Source of the DNA: UBA4582 sp038106185
GTDB taxonomy: Bacteria > Pseudomonadota > Gammaproteobacteria > Pseudomonadales > Azotimanducaceae
Reading direction: 5' to 3'
DNA length: 64,000 nucleotides
Assembly: GCA_038106185.1 (NCBI GenBank)
Contig: JAYODE010000020.1
Span: 1-64,000 of the forward strand
The notes under the pieces were generated by a model that made no database searches, had not been told where the DNA came from, and saw only the letters and a program-made list of their open reading frames with translations. The position numbers and the translations under genes are program-made. Positions within the stretch are counted from its first letter, which is position 1; each line of letters starts with the position of its first letter. Shown here piece after piece: positions 7,951-16,187 of this stretch.

Positions 7951-8860
7951 GCGTAAAAGGTAAACTTTTAAGCGCATGATGCAATTTTGCATCATGACGA
8001 TATAGACGACTTGCCGGCTTTATAAGGAGCACTCCGATCGAGGGTAGCGCAGCCAGGGTTATTACCGCCTTTTCTACCTTGCTCAGCATGGTTCGCCCCT
8101 GCCACCAGCATGTACCCTTGCGCCGCAACTTTCGGCCAATGGCACGATACAAATGTGCGGCCAGCAGAATAGCTACTCGATTCCGGCGCGGTAAATAGAC
8201 CAATCCTAACAAGCCCGAATTGTAATATTGCTCCGCAGTGTCTAAAGCCGCGTTGATAGCCGCTTTTGCTTCCCCTTGCACCGTAGCAGTTGCAACTGCC
8301 AAACTCGCGGGCTCTGCGCTCATGGGCAAATAGCGTCGCCCCATAACCGCGTCTTCCAACACATCTCTGCTTATATTTGTCAGCTGCATGGCTATACCCA
8401 AATCTATCGCATGAGCAAAAGCACGCGACTCTGTGACACCTAAGATCGGACACATCATTAAACCGACTGTTCCGGCAACGTGATAGCAGTAACGCAGCAA
8501 GTCACCCTCGGTCGTCAAGGGCTTATGCTGAATATCTTGCTGAAACCCCTCTATCATTGCGGCTATCGCCGCCACAGGTACTGACAGATTATTCACAAGA
8601 TGGTTGATGCGCTTGTCTATGACATCGGTGCTACCTAAGTCATCAGCTTTTAGTCGGGCTAGCAGTTCGCCAAAGAGATCGCCATCCACGTCACGCTGAC
8701 CAGGCGATGCATCAGCAATATCGTCAAGTTCGCGACACAACTGATAAAGCTCGGCAGCGGCATACAACTGCTGATCTGCGAGAAAAACCGAGGCCCAACG
8801 AAAAGTCTTGCCATGCCGACTTAGTGTGTCAAGCGCCTCTCTATGCTGAGCGGACTTCAT
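7943..8860 (-). CDS. crtB: Phytoene synthase
   Basis: The enzyme condenses two GGPP molecules to phytoene, the first committed carotenoid step. About 305 residues with both Asp-rich metal-binding motifs: CRELDDIADAS in the N-terminal third and ISRDVLEDAVMGRRYLP in the centre. The helix AGTVGLMMCPILG is also typical. I choose the ATG at 8858-8860 (MKSAQHREALDTLSRHGKTF) because the alignable family sequence begins there. It overlaps the end of crtI by 20 bases, and the longer frame from 8908 is internal to crtI. Overlaps on both sides point to one co-translated message. Confidence 0.95.
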   Translation of the reverse strand: MKSAQHREALDTLSRHGKTFRWASVFLADQQLYAAAELYQLCRELDDIADASPGQRDVDGDLFGELLARLKADDLGSTDVIDKRINHLVNNLSVPVAAIAAMIEGFQQDIQHKPLTTEGDLLRYCYHVAGTVGLMMCPILGVTESRAFAHAIDLGIAMQLTNISRDVLEDAVMGRRYLPMSAEPASLAVATATVQGEAKAAINAALDTAEQYYNSGLLGLVYLPRRNRVAILLAAHLYRAIGRKLRRKGTCWWQGRTMLSKVEKAVITLAALPSIGVLLIKPASRLYRHDAKLHHALKSLPFTHV

Positions 8861-10367
8861 GCGACGCCTCACTAGCAACCTGATTAATACCTGATTGCGC
8901 GTCTTCAATAAGCAGCGCTTCTACTACTTTCGCAGAAGATACTACGCCGGGAAGGCCCGCACCTGGATGCGTCCCTGCGCCGGTAAAATACAAATTACTG
9001 ATTTCGGGATCGCGATTATGGTATCTGAAATAAGCTGATTGCGAGAGTATTGGCTGAATTGAAAACCCAGCGCCAAATTCCGACTTGTACTGATCTCTAA
9101 AATCTTCAGGCGTCATATAAAAATCCGCGCAAATAGTCGATTCTAAACCCGGTAGTATCGTACGATCGAGCGCGCTCACAATCCGATTTCGTAGCTTTGG
9201 ACCCTCTACCGACCAATCGGTATTCGACTGTAAGTTCGAGACAGGACAAAGTGCATAGAAACTCTCGCAACCTTCAGGTGCAAAGCTCGCATCAGTCGCG
9301 GTTGGGCGATGCAAATATAAAGAAAAGTCCTCGGGGACGACATGCTTATCAAAAATATCCTTTAATAACTCCTTGTGCCTCGGACCTAGCCAAATCGTAT
9401 GGTGGGCGATGTCTGGATAGGTTTTCCGACTCCCAAAATACAACACAAACAGGCCCATAGAATATTTTGTCAGCGTGTCAGGTCTTCGAATAAGCTGCCT
9501 ACGTAAATTCGAGGGCAGCAAATGCTTATAGGCGTAGGGCGCATCGCCATTGAAAACAATATTGTCTGCCGCAATAAAACCGCCAGCGGCCGTATCTACA
9601 CCACGGGCTCGTCCATTCTCAATTCGGATCGCGGTAACATCTGTCTCAAGCCTAACGGTGATATCCTGCTCCAGCATTAAACGCGTCAATGCATCCACGA
9701 GAGCCCCTGTACCACCCATACAGAAATGCACACCCCACTTACGCTCTAAGTAGTGAATCAAGGTATAAATTGAAGTTGTCGTGTACGGATTACCTCCAAC
9801 TAATAAGGGGTGCACCGAAAACACCTTGCGCAGATGCTCATCTTTTATGAAGCGGCTAACCAGAGCATAAACGGTGTGGTAACTTTTCAGCTTAAGTAGC
9901 GCCGGCACCTGCTTGAGCATTGTGCCGATCGAAGTAAAAGGGCTGGCCGATAACTGTTCAAATCCCACCTCGAAGATCGATTTAGACAATCGAAGTAGCG
10001 CCTTATAACCCTCAACATCTTTTTCGTTAAAACGTGCGATCTCGTCGTAGGTATGCTCGATATCGCCCTTGTAAGCAAATGTTTTTCCGTCATCAAAATA
10101 GAATTCATACCAGGTATCAAGGGGCACAATGCTTACGTAGTCTGCTAGTTCGCGGTCAAAAAGTGCAAAGAGTTCCTCGAACAAAAATGGTGCAGTGATA
10201 ACTGTGGGGCCAGCGTCGTGCTTAAACCCCTCGCGCTCAAAGACTTGCGCCCGCCCACCTAGACGAGACAACCGGTCAACGATCGTAACATCATGACCTA
10301 GAGCTCTACTTCTTAACGCTGACGCTATACCCCCAAAACCCCCACCGACAACAAGTGTTTGCGTCAC
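8841..10367 (-). CDS. crtI: Phytoene desaturase
   Basis: CrtI is the FAD-dependent membrane-associated enzyme that introduces the double bonds converting phytoene to lycopene. The 508-residue protein begins TLVVGGGFGGIASALRSRA, the FAD-binding GxGxxG motif, followed by RLGGRAQVFEREGFKHDAGP, and ends with the family signature NLYFTGAGTHPGAGLPGVV. Its start codon is GTG at 10365-10367, overlapping the crtE stop as GTGA. Full-length for the family, with no disruption visible. Confidence 0.95.
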   Translation of the reverse strand: MTQTLVVGGGFGGIASALRSRALGHDVTIVDRLSRLGGRAQVFEREGFKHDAGPTVITAPFLFEELFALFDRELADYVSIVPLDTWYEFYFDDGKTFAYKGDIEHTYDEIARFNEKDVEGYKALLRLSKSIFEVGFEQLSASPFTSIGTMLKQVPALLKLKSYHTVYALVSRFIKDEHLRKVFSVHPLLVGGNPYTTTSIYTLIHYLERKWGVHFCMGGTGALVDALTRLMLEQDITVRLETDVTAIRIENGRARGVDTAAGGFIAADNIVFNGDAPYAYKHLLPSNLRRQLIRRPDTLTKYSMGLFVLYFGSRKTYPDIAHHTIWLGPRHKELLKDIFDKHVVPEDFSLYLHRPTATDASFAPEGCESFYALCPVSNLQSNTDWSVEGPKLRNRIVSALDRTILPGLESTICADFYMTPEDFRDQYKSEFGAGFSIQPILSQSAYFRYHNRDPEISNLYFTGAGTHPGAGLPGVVSSAKVVEALLIEDAQSGINQVASEASHEVRSA

Positions 10368-11401
10368 GAAAAATCCTGCTTTAGGTGGTTTAGCTCTGCA
10401 TCGAGCCAGTTATGGAATGGACGCATGTAGGGTATTAGCCCCGATGGTAGCGTTTGTAGCTGTTTGCTGGCTTCATCAAAGTGCTGCAAAAGTAATCTTG
10501 ATGTTTGATTAAACGCATCAGAATTCTTAACTTTTTGCCACCATCGTCGTGTCTCTACAGTGTCAGCAATCAACTGTGTGCTGCGGATTCGATCTGCCCA
10601 GATATCGAAGATGGCGCCCTCTCTGCGATCTAACGTCGTTCTAAAGTTCGCTATTACTGCATTCGGTCGGCAGTTGGCCAAGTCGGAACAAGGGCTATTG
10701 GCCCCGTCGGACCCACTAAAATTACGCAGGTCATTAGCGATCTGAAAGCAGAGCGCCGACGATTCAAAGTAACCGCTGATTGCCTGATCATTCGCGTTTT
10801 TATTGGCAAAATATTGTGCGCCAATTACCGGCAAACTTAGCAAAGGTGCAGTTTTAGCGGTCGCAATTAGCTGATATTTTTCCCAGTCTGGATAGCCAAT
10901 TAAAACAAACTCGCTGGCTTGGCCGCCAATAATCGCCTGCATATGCCGGGCAAATACGCCAATACAGGGCGCCGGCGCATCAATCTTCGCCAGAATCCCG
11001 AATGCAGTGCCTATGTAATAGTCCCCAAGGCAAATAGCAATAGACTCGCCAAAACGCTTAAAAACTGTATCTCGGCCTCGTCGCTGAAGGTCCCCGTCAC
11101 AAATATCATCATGGATTAGTGATGCGTTGTGGAGTAACTCAACCGCAGCCGCCCAACCAAGCGCACGCTCAGGTGACACACCGAAATACTGTGCCGACTG
11201 ATAGGCGATTAGCCCGCGCAGCTGCTTACCAGGCTGAGCAAGATGAAACTTAGATGCCTCGCTCAAAGCAGGGGGCACCTTACTTAGATAGCCCGCAGTC
11301 ACTGCATGGATCTGGACCGGATCACTAATTTGTACTGTCTTCGACTCAGCATTAGTCATCGCTAATCGATCAGCCTCTGGTACCAAAACTCCACTGTTCA
11401 T
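10364..11401 (-). CDS. crtE: Polyprenyl synthetase, probable geranylgeranyl diphosphate synthase
   Basis: Expected role: chain elongation from DMAPP and IPP to GGPP, the CrtB substrate. I place the start at the ATG at 11399-11401 because GGAGG lies 10 bases upstream; the open frame extends further only to a TTG at 11485. The protein has 345 residues. The first Asp-rich motif is present (LIHDDICDGDLQRRG, about residues 95-109). The second is degenerate: QIANDLRNF (220-228) stands where QxxDDxxD is normal, so two Asp are replaced by Asn. Its position at the head of the operon, next to CrtI and CrtB, still argues for GGPP synthesis. Family is sure; exact product length is inferred from context. 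Confidence 0.85.
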   Translation of the reverse strand: MNSGVLVPEADRLAMTNAESKTVQISDPVQIHAVTAGYLSKVPPALSEASKFHLAQPGKQLRGLIAYQSAQYFGVSPERALGWAAAVELLHNASLIHDDICDGDLQRRGRDTVFKRFGESIAICLGDYYIGTAFGILAKIDAPAPCIGVFARHMQAIIGGQASEFVLIGYPDWEKYQLIATAKTAPLLSLPVIGAQYFANKNANDQAISGYFESSALCFQIANDLRNFSGSDGANSPCSDLANCRPNAVIANFRTTLDRREGAIFDIWADRIRSTQLIADTVETRRWWQKVKNSDAFNQTSRLLLQHFDEASKQLQTLPSGLIPYMRPFHNWLDAELNHLKQDFS

Positions 11402-11544
11402 CTGGAATAAACCTCCAGTTATTTTAGTGTCATTCACCCTGACAAATTTCGCCTGCGCACGGTTACTTTCGTTAGCATATTTCAAAAATTGAAGTTTTTC
11501 TTGTAAAAAGTGACAAAACTTAGATTAGTGGGGCATACTCAGCC

Positions 11545-11575
11545 GTGTGCAGCAATTTGCACACCGGTGTATATT
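11545..11575 (+). promoter_or_regulatory. Inverted repeat and -10-like box in the rhodopsin/crt divergent region
   Basis: A perfect inverted repeat, GTGTGCA-gcaatt-TGCACAC (11545-11564), lies 5 bases before TATATT (11570-11575), a plausible -10 box 33 bases ahead of the proteorhodopsin ATG. No good -35 match is seen, so an activator or a bound repressor at the repeat is plausible. The whole divergent region between crtE and the rhodopsin is about 207 bases, and both units could be controlled from it. The repeat is read directly; its function is inferred. Confidence 0.45.
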
Positions 11576-11608
11576 AGACCTCGAGTAAGAAAAATTAGGA
11601 GAACGTCT

Positions 11609-12382
11609 ATGTTAAAAAGTAAAAGCCTTTGGCTAAAGACGGGAATAGTCGCACTATTCTCAGTCGGCGCCAGCTCAGCCTTCGCAGCTGAGATGCTACA
11701 ATCAGGGGATTTCGTTGGCTACTCGTTTTGGTTGATCTCCATGGCCTTAGCCGCGTCAACAATATTCTTCCTCATGGAATCAATGCGTATTGGTGGTAAG
11801 TGGGGAACAAGTTTAACTGTTTCAGCGCTCGTAACTTTTATCGCGGCATTCCATTACATGTATATGCGTGAAGTTTGGGTTACTACGGGCGCCTCGCCTA
11901 CCGACTTCAGATACATCGATTGGCTATTAACAGTGCCATTGCTGATGATCGAATTCTACTTGATTCTGGCGGCTATCACGGCGGTTTCTGGTGGTATTTT
12001 CTGGCGATTACTCATCGGTACACTGGTTATGCTCGTCCCTGGCTACATGGGCGAAGCGGGCTATATGGACCAAACCCTTGGCTTCATCATCGGTATGCTT
12101 GGTTGGGCCTTCATCCTCTATGAAATCTTCATGGGTGAAGCCAGCAAAGTCGCCGCATCGCAGGCATCAGCAGCGGTTCAAAAGTCTTACGGCTTGATGA
12201 AATGGACTGTCACTATCGGCTGGTCCATCTACCCAATCGGTTACTTCCTTGGCTACCTGGCCGGCGGTACTGATGCAGGTACATTGAACATCGTGTACAA
12301 CCTCGCAGACGTTGTAAACAAGATCGCATTTGGTCTGTTTATTTGGTACGCAGCAAATCAGGAGACCTCAGCAAAAGCTTAA
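11609..12382 (+). CDS. Proteorhodopsin, green-absorbing light-driven proton pump
   Basis: This seven-helix inner-membrane retinal protein exports protons on illumination. The 257-residue protein starts with a signal-like segment (MLKSKSLWLK to SSAFAAEM). Key residues all fit an offset of 7 from the classical marine proteorhodopsin: His82 (H75), Arg101 (R94), proton acceptor Asp104 (D97), Thr108 (T101), proton donor Glu115 (E108) and the retinal Schiff-base Lys238 (K231, in ADVVNKIAFGL). The tuning position is Leu112 (L105), which predicts green absorption. TTAGGAGAA about 7 bases before the ATG is a strong ribosome-binding site and sets this start; a longer frame from 11510 has none. The gene is divergent from the retinal-biosynthesis operon and ends at a terminator. 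Confidence 0.98.
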   Translation: MLKSKSLWLKTGIVALFSVGASSAFAAEMLQSGDFVGYSFWLISMALAASTIFFLMESMRIGGKWGTSLTVSALVTFIAAFHYMYMREVWVTTGASPTDFRYIDWLLTVPLLMIEFYLILAAITAVSGGIFWRLLIGTLVMLVPGYMGEAGYMDQTLGFIIGMLGWAFILYEIFMGEASKVAASQASAAVQKSYGLMKWTVTIGWSIYPIGYFLGYLAGGTDAGTLNIVYNLADVVNKIAFGLFIWYAANQETSAKA

Positions 12383-12399
12383 GGTCAGCCCTGCATTTA

Positions 12400-12426
12400 A
12401 AGCCGCCGCAAGGCGGCTTTTTTTTG
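12400..12426 (+). terminator. Rho-independent terminator after proteorhodopsin
   Basis: AGCCGCC-GCAA-GGCGGCT forms a 7-bp GC-rich stem with a four-base loop and runs straight into at least seven T residues, 18 bases after the rhodopsin stop. The sequence then meets a block of N. Confidence 0.93.
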
Positions 12427-12526
12427 NNNNNNNNNNNNNNNNNNNNNNNNNNNNNNNNNNNNNNNNNNNNNNNNNNNNNNNNNNNNNNNNNNNNNNNNNN
12501 NNNNNNNNNNNNNNNNNNNNNNNNNN
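12427..12526. other. Assembly gap (100 N)
   Basis: Exactly 100 N, a conventional filler for a gap of unknown size. Unlike the other three gaps in the window, the two flanks are not identical, so real sequence is probably missing. The left end of the RAYT-bearing element may lie here. Open frames crossing the N run are meaningless. Confidence 0.97.
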
Positions 12527-12631
12527 CCGCGCCAATCTGACGCGAAGAAAGGCAGTTTTCTCTCAAGGTTGCCTGATCGTTTCGTTAACTTCGATCTGCT
12601 GTACCCAATAGACACATAAAGCGAGGTACTG

Positions 12632-13300
12632 ATGCCGAGGCGACCCAGATACTGTCCTGCGCACTTTCCCGTCCACGTCATACAACGTGGCATCAATCGG
12701 CAGATCTGTTTCACCTGCGACTCTGATATTGCCGCTTATGCTTACTGGTTAGCGCAAGGTGCGCAGAAGTACGATGTACAGATTCACGGCTGGGTATTTA
12801 TGACCAATCATGTCCACCTTCTGCTGACCCCGCGAGGTGATACGGCCGTTTCAGGTCTGATGCAGTTTTTAGGGCGTTTATATGTACGTCGATTCAACTA
12901 TACCTATGGTCGAAGCGGTGGGTTGTTCGAGGATCGTTTCAGATCAAGCCTAATCCAGGATGATGCCTATTTGCTCACCTGCTTACGCTACATTGAACTC
13001 AACCCGGTGCGTGCTGGCCTGGTGACCGATCCCGGGGATTATCAGTGGTCCAGCTATGTGGCGCATGGTCTAGGCAAAGACGTTGCGATGCTGACGCAGC
13101 ACGGGCTCTACCTTTCGCTTGGCGATTCTGAATTAGCGCGAAGAAGCAGGTACCGGCAATTGATCCGCGAGTCGCTCGGTGTAAATGTCATCGCGGATAT
13201 CCGTCATTGCGCGAACAAGGGCTTGATTCTGGGTACGGCAGAATTCAGGCAGCAGTTTGCGCATCTCACTGGCGGCCCGCCCGGGAAGAGAACAGGGTAG
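12632..13300 (+). CDS. REP-associated tyrosine transposase (RAYT, IS200/IS605-like Y1 family)
   Basis: The 222-residue protein begins MPRRPRYCPAHFPVHVIQRG, as RAYT proteins do, and carries the HUH metal motif in WVFMTNHVHLLLTP (about residues 55-68). The block GRLYVRRFNYTYGRSGGLFE holds candidate catalytic Tyr residues, and CLRYIELNPVRAGLV is a strong RAYT signature. Family knowledge: such single-strand transposases nick and move palindromic REP/BIME-type elements. Four bases after its stop begins a terminus-like sequence (13305-13334) that is echoed by the element at 25037-25248. The gene is intact. The weak GAGGTACTG before the ATG is the only start signal. Whether it is still active cannot be told. 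Confidence 0.9.
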   Translation: MPRRPRYCPAHFPVHVIQRGINRQICFTCDSDIAAYAYWLAQGAQKYDVQIHGWVFMTNHVHLLLTPRGDTAVSGLMQFLGRLYVRRFNYTYGRSGGLFEDRFRSSLIQDDAYLLTCLRYIELNPVRAGLVTDPGDYQWSSYVAHGLGKDVAMLTQHGLYLSLGDSELARRSRYRQLIRESLGVNVIADIRHCANKGLILGTAEFRQQFAHLTGGPPGKRTG

Positions 13301-13304
13301 TTGG

Positions 13305-13334
13305 ATTTTACTCCGGCACTTTACCCCGACCCCA
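13305..13334. repeat. Right-end terminus of the RAYT element, overlapping the TetR stop
   Basis: ATTTTACTCCGG, then CACTTTACCCCGACCCCA, lies just after the transposase stop. Its outer part is the complement of TGGGGTCGGGGTAAA, the left end of the element at 25037. The TetR gene, read on the minus strand, takes its last codons (GTGGGGTCGGGGTAA, giving VGSG-stop) from this terminus. Confidence 0.6.
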
Positions 13335-13953
13335 CTGGTCCTGTTGGCGGTCGAGCCATGGCTTCGAGCCAAGTGCTAAAGACCTTGCCGACGCGAGCGT
13401 CAAGTTCCCTCGGCGTCATTCCCACGCGCTTGGCGTAGGGTAAGCGAAAGATTCGATAACCGCGCAGCATGGCAGACAAGGCGACCTGCAGCGCCACGAG
13501 ATCGTGACCTTTATCAATGTCGCCATCAATGACATCTTGTCTCAGCTGGCTCAGTCCTCCTTCGAACAGCGGGATCGGGTCAACGGTATCGTCGCCATCC
13601 AGAACAAGCAGTGCACGAAGCATGCTGTCGTTGTTTTTGTCGTTGCTGTTATTCAAGCGAAAGGCATTCAACCTTCGAGCGACGAAGCCTTTCTTAGAGT
13701 GATTCTTCGATAGCGTGTCCACGATAGCCTCGAACTGTCGGTTAATCGCAGCTCGCAGTAGCTCTTGCCTTGAGCCAAAGTAATGATAGATATTGCCTCG
13801 ATTCACTCCCGCACCCTCGGCAACCTCGCGAAGGTTTAGTCCAGCCAGTACACCTTTGTCACGAATCAGGTCAAGTGCCACATCGATGAGGCGGCGCTCC
13901 GTTTCAGCCCGACTCCGCTTTGGTTTCGGGGCTTCGGTTGCTGTTTTGGCCAT
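13321..13953 (-). CDS. TetR/AcrR family transcriptional regulator
   Basis: The 210-residue protein has a classic TetR helix-turn-helix at about residues 18-65: RRLIDVALDLIRDKG, LNLREVAEGAGVNRGNIYHY and FGSRQELLRAAINR. The C-terminal ligand domain is not conserved enough to name an inducer. It is divergent from the first DUF3604 gene across 126 bases, the usual arrangement for a local repressor, so it probably controls the DUF3604/MBL genes (inference). Within that gap GAATGG (13978-13983) and CCATTC (14000-14005) form a weak inverted pair that could be an operator. The last codons come from the mobile-element terminus, so the native C-terminus may have been replaced. Confidence 0.9.
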   Translation of the reverse strand: MAKTATEAPKPKRSRAETERRLIDVALDLIRDKGVLAGLNLREVAEGAGVNRGNIYHYFGSRQELLRAAINRQFEAIVDTLSKNHSKKGFVARRLNAFRLNNSNDKNNDSMLRALLVLDGDDTVDPIPLFEGGLSQLRQDVIDGDIDKGHDLVALQVALSAMLRGYRIFRLPYAKRVGMTPRELDARVGKVFSTWLEAMARPPTGPVGSG

Positions 13954-14079
13954 AGGTTTGTTCCACTTTGACTACTTGAATGGTTAGCTTGCGAAGTCGC
14001 CATTCTACAGCTATCATCTCGTTATTCAAAATTAGCGTTATGATAATTATGGCAATGGAATAAATGCGGCAAGAGAATA

Positions 14080-16143
14080 ATGAGTAGAGCAATGATCAGC
14101 AAAACCAAATTGACCGTTAGTATGTTAGCCCTGTTGTCGCTCATTGCTTGCGGAGGTGGCAACCAGCAGACCGCTGAGCAGCGTGCTGCACTAGCAAAGC
14201 CCCTGTTTGAAACTGAGTATAAGATTATTGATCGTCGCTCTGGTTCAAAAGCGAATTTCAACGAGGCCGACAAGCCCCCAGCTAACCCAGACCGCAATGC
14301 CTATTTCGGTGACCTGCATGTCCATACGAAATACTCATTTGATGCTTATGCATTCGGTACATTGGCCAGCCCCTATGATGCCTATCGATTTGCTAAGGGT
14401 GAAGCGATTAAGCACCCCGCGGGCTTTGAAATTCAGTTGCAGGCGCCCCTCGATTTTTATGGCGTGACCGATCATGGCTTTTTTATGGGCGTTTCCCCGG
14501 TTGCCGCTGATACGAGTACTGAATTTTCCAAAAACGCTTTTGCGAAAGTTGTTCATAATCTGAATGCGCCAGACAACATGGATCGCTGGAGTACGCTGGA
14601 TAGAATGCGCAGCTTCGGCCTTGCTCGATCCTTGGCCCTGGCGATTGTCGACGGGGAGGTCAGCGCTGAAGAGCCATTGGCCATTACGCGTAACGCTTGG
14701 GCAGACTCAATTGATGCTGCAGACGAGCACAACAATCCTGGGCACTTTACGACCTTTGTCGCCTATGAATACTCAACTGCTGCAGCTGACAATGGTAGCC
14801 TGCACCGCAATGTCATTTTTGAAAGCAGCGACCGTGTACCGGCGGTGCCCTTTTCCCGCATGCATTCAAGCAGCGCCGAGGATCTTTGGGATTGGATGGA
14901 TACGCTGCGAGAAGCTGGTGTTGAGTCTTTAGCTATTCCGCATAACTCAAACAAATCCAATGGTCATATGTTTGAGTTATTGGATTGGGCGGGCGATCCG
15001 ATCGATGATGAATATGCGGTGAAACGTATTCGCAACGAACCCTTGGTGGAAATCACGCAAATTAAGGGTACGTCTGAAACTCATCCAGCATTATCCAGCC
15101 GCGACGAGTGGGCGGGCTTTGAACTGGTGAGCACACGAGGCGTTGGAGTGGGTAAGCCAGTCGCGAGTCAACCTGAAGGTAGTTATGTACGAGAAGCCTT
15201 GCGCCACGGATTGGAATTGGAAGCGCAGGGTATTACCAATCCATTTGCTTATGGTTTCATTGGCTCCAGCGATACACATACAGCTGCATCGCAAAATGAT
15301 GAGTCCAACTTTTCTTCCAAGCTTGGAGTCTTGTCCGCCGACGCACAAACACGAGGCTCCGTTCCCATTGGCTTTCTAGAAAGCCTGCTGATTGGCTTGC
15401 TTCCAGGCCAGAGCGTCGACGAAGTTGACGGAGAAAGTTATCTGGGCAGTCAGCAAACAGAATTTGGCGCTTCGGGTTTGGCCGCTGTCTGGGCAGAAGA
15501 AAATACGCGAGAGTCGATCTATGCGGCGCTGCGGCGTAAAGAAACGTTTGCAACCTCTGGACCAAGAATACGTGTGAGATTTTTTGCTGGCTTTGATTTG
15601 CCTGAAGACTTACCTCAAAGGTCAGATGGTGTAGCTTACGCCTATGCCAATGGCGTCTCGATGGGCGCAAATCTCGCCGCCAGTTCTGAAAGCGCCCCGC
15701 AGTTTGTTATCTGGGCGCAAGCTGATGCGAATAGTGCGCCGCTCCAACGACTGCAAATAATCAAAGGTTGGATTGACGCGGCAGGCGAAACCCATGAAGA
15801 CGTGATCGACGTGGCATGTGCTGATGGCGTGGCGGTTAACCCAGAAACAAATCGCTGCCCGGACAACGGGGCCACGGTAAACTTAAGCGATTGCACCTAC
15901 AGAGCAAGAACGGGCAGCGCTGAGCTGAGTTCAACTTGGACGGATCCTGATTTCGACTTTAGCGAGCGGGCTTTCTATTACGCCCGTGTCCTGGAAAATC
16001 CAACCTGCCGATGGAGTACCTGGGACGCGATTCGTGCCGGCACGAAGCCGCGATCTGATTTAGCGGCGACTCTGCAGGAGAGGGCGTGGTCATCACCGAT
16101 TCAATACCTGCCTGGTGCCTCTGAATCGCAGGATTCAAAGTAG
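14080..16143 (+). CDS. DUF3604 domain lipoprotein, copy 1
   Basis: A 687-residue predicted lipoprotein: hydrophobic leader ending in the lipobox LSLIACGGG (Cys about residue 24). The DUF3604 domain follows with PHP-hydrolase-like metal motifs GDLHVHTKYSFDAY, DFYGVTDHGFF, AIPHNSNKSNG, ITQIKGTSETHP and GFIGSSDTHTAA, then a C-terminal part with paired Cys (VACADGVAV, ENPTCRWSTWDAIR). A metal-dependent hydrolase in the periplasm or outer membrane is likely from the His/Asp motifs; no substrate is established for the family as far as I know. It is the most diverged of three tandem paralogues. Either the ATG at 14080 or that at 14092 could be the start; AAGAGAA precedes the first. Confidence 0.9.
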   Translation: MSRAMISKTKLTVSMLALLSLIACGGGNQQTAEQRAALAKPLFETEYKIIDRRSGSKANFNEADKPPANPDRNAYFGDLHVHTKYSFDAYAFGTLASPYDAYRFAKGEAIKHPAGFEIQLQAPLDFYGVTDHGFFMGVSPVAADTSTEFSKNAFAKVVHNLNAPDNMDRWSTLDRMRSFGLARSLALAIVDGEVSAEEPLAITRNAWADSIDAADEHNNPGHFTTFVAYEYSTAAADNGSLHRNVIFESSDRVPAVPFSRMHSSSAEDLWDWMDTLREAGVESLAIPHNSNKSNGHMFELLDWAGDPIDDEYAVKRIRNEPLVEITQIKGTSETHPALSSRDEWAGFELVSTRGVGVGKPVASQPEGSYVREALRHGLELEAQGITNPFAYGFIGSSDTHTAASQNDESNFSSKLGVLSADAQTRGSVPIGFLESLLIGLLPGQSVDEVDGESYLGSQQTEFGASGLAAVWAEENTRESIYAALRRKETFATSGPRIRVRFFAGFDLPEDLPQRSDGVAYAYANGVSMGANLAASSESAPQFVIWAQADANSAPLQRLQIIKGWIDAAGETHEDVIDVACADGVAVNPETNRCPDNGATVNLSDCTYRARTGSAELSSTWTDPDFDFSERAFYYARVLENPTCRWSTWDAIRAGTKPRSDLAATLQERAWSSPIQYLPGASESQDSK

Positions 16144-16187
16144 CGGCTTTTGCCAAAAATGGTACAGGAAAAAAGGAGTTTGGCTCA

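Noticed and set aside
11510..11608. Longer N-terminus for proteorhodopsin
   Set aside because: The extension overlaps the promoter region and has no ribosome-binding site, while the ATG at 11609 has a strong one and starts a signal-like segment.
12339..12714. Open frames running across the N block near 12427-12526
   Set aside because: They are created by translating N as X and have no real coding content.
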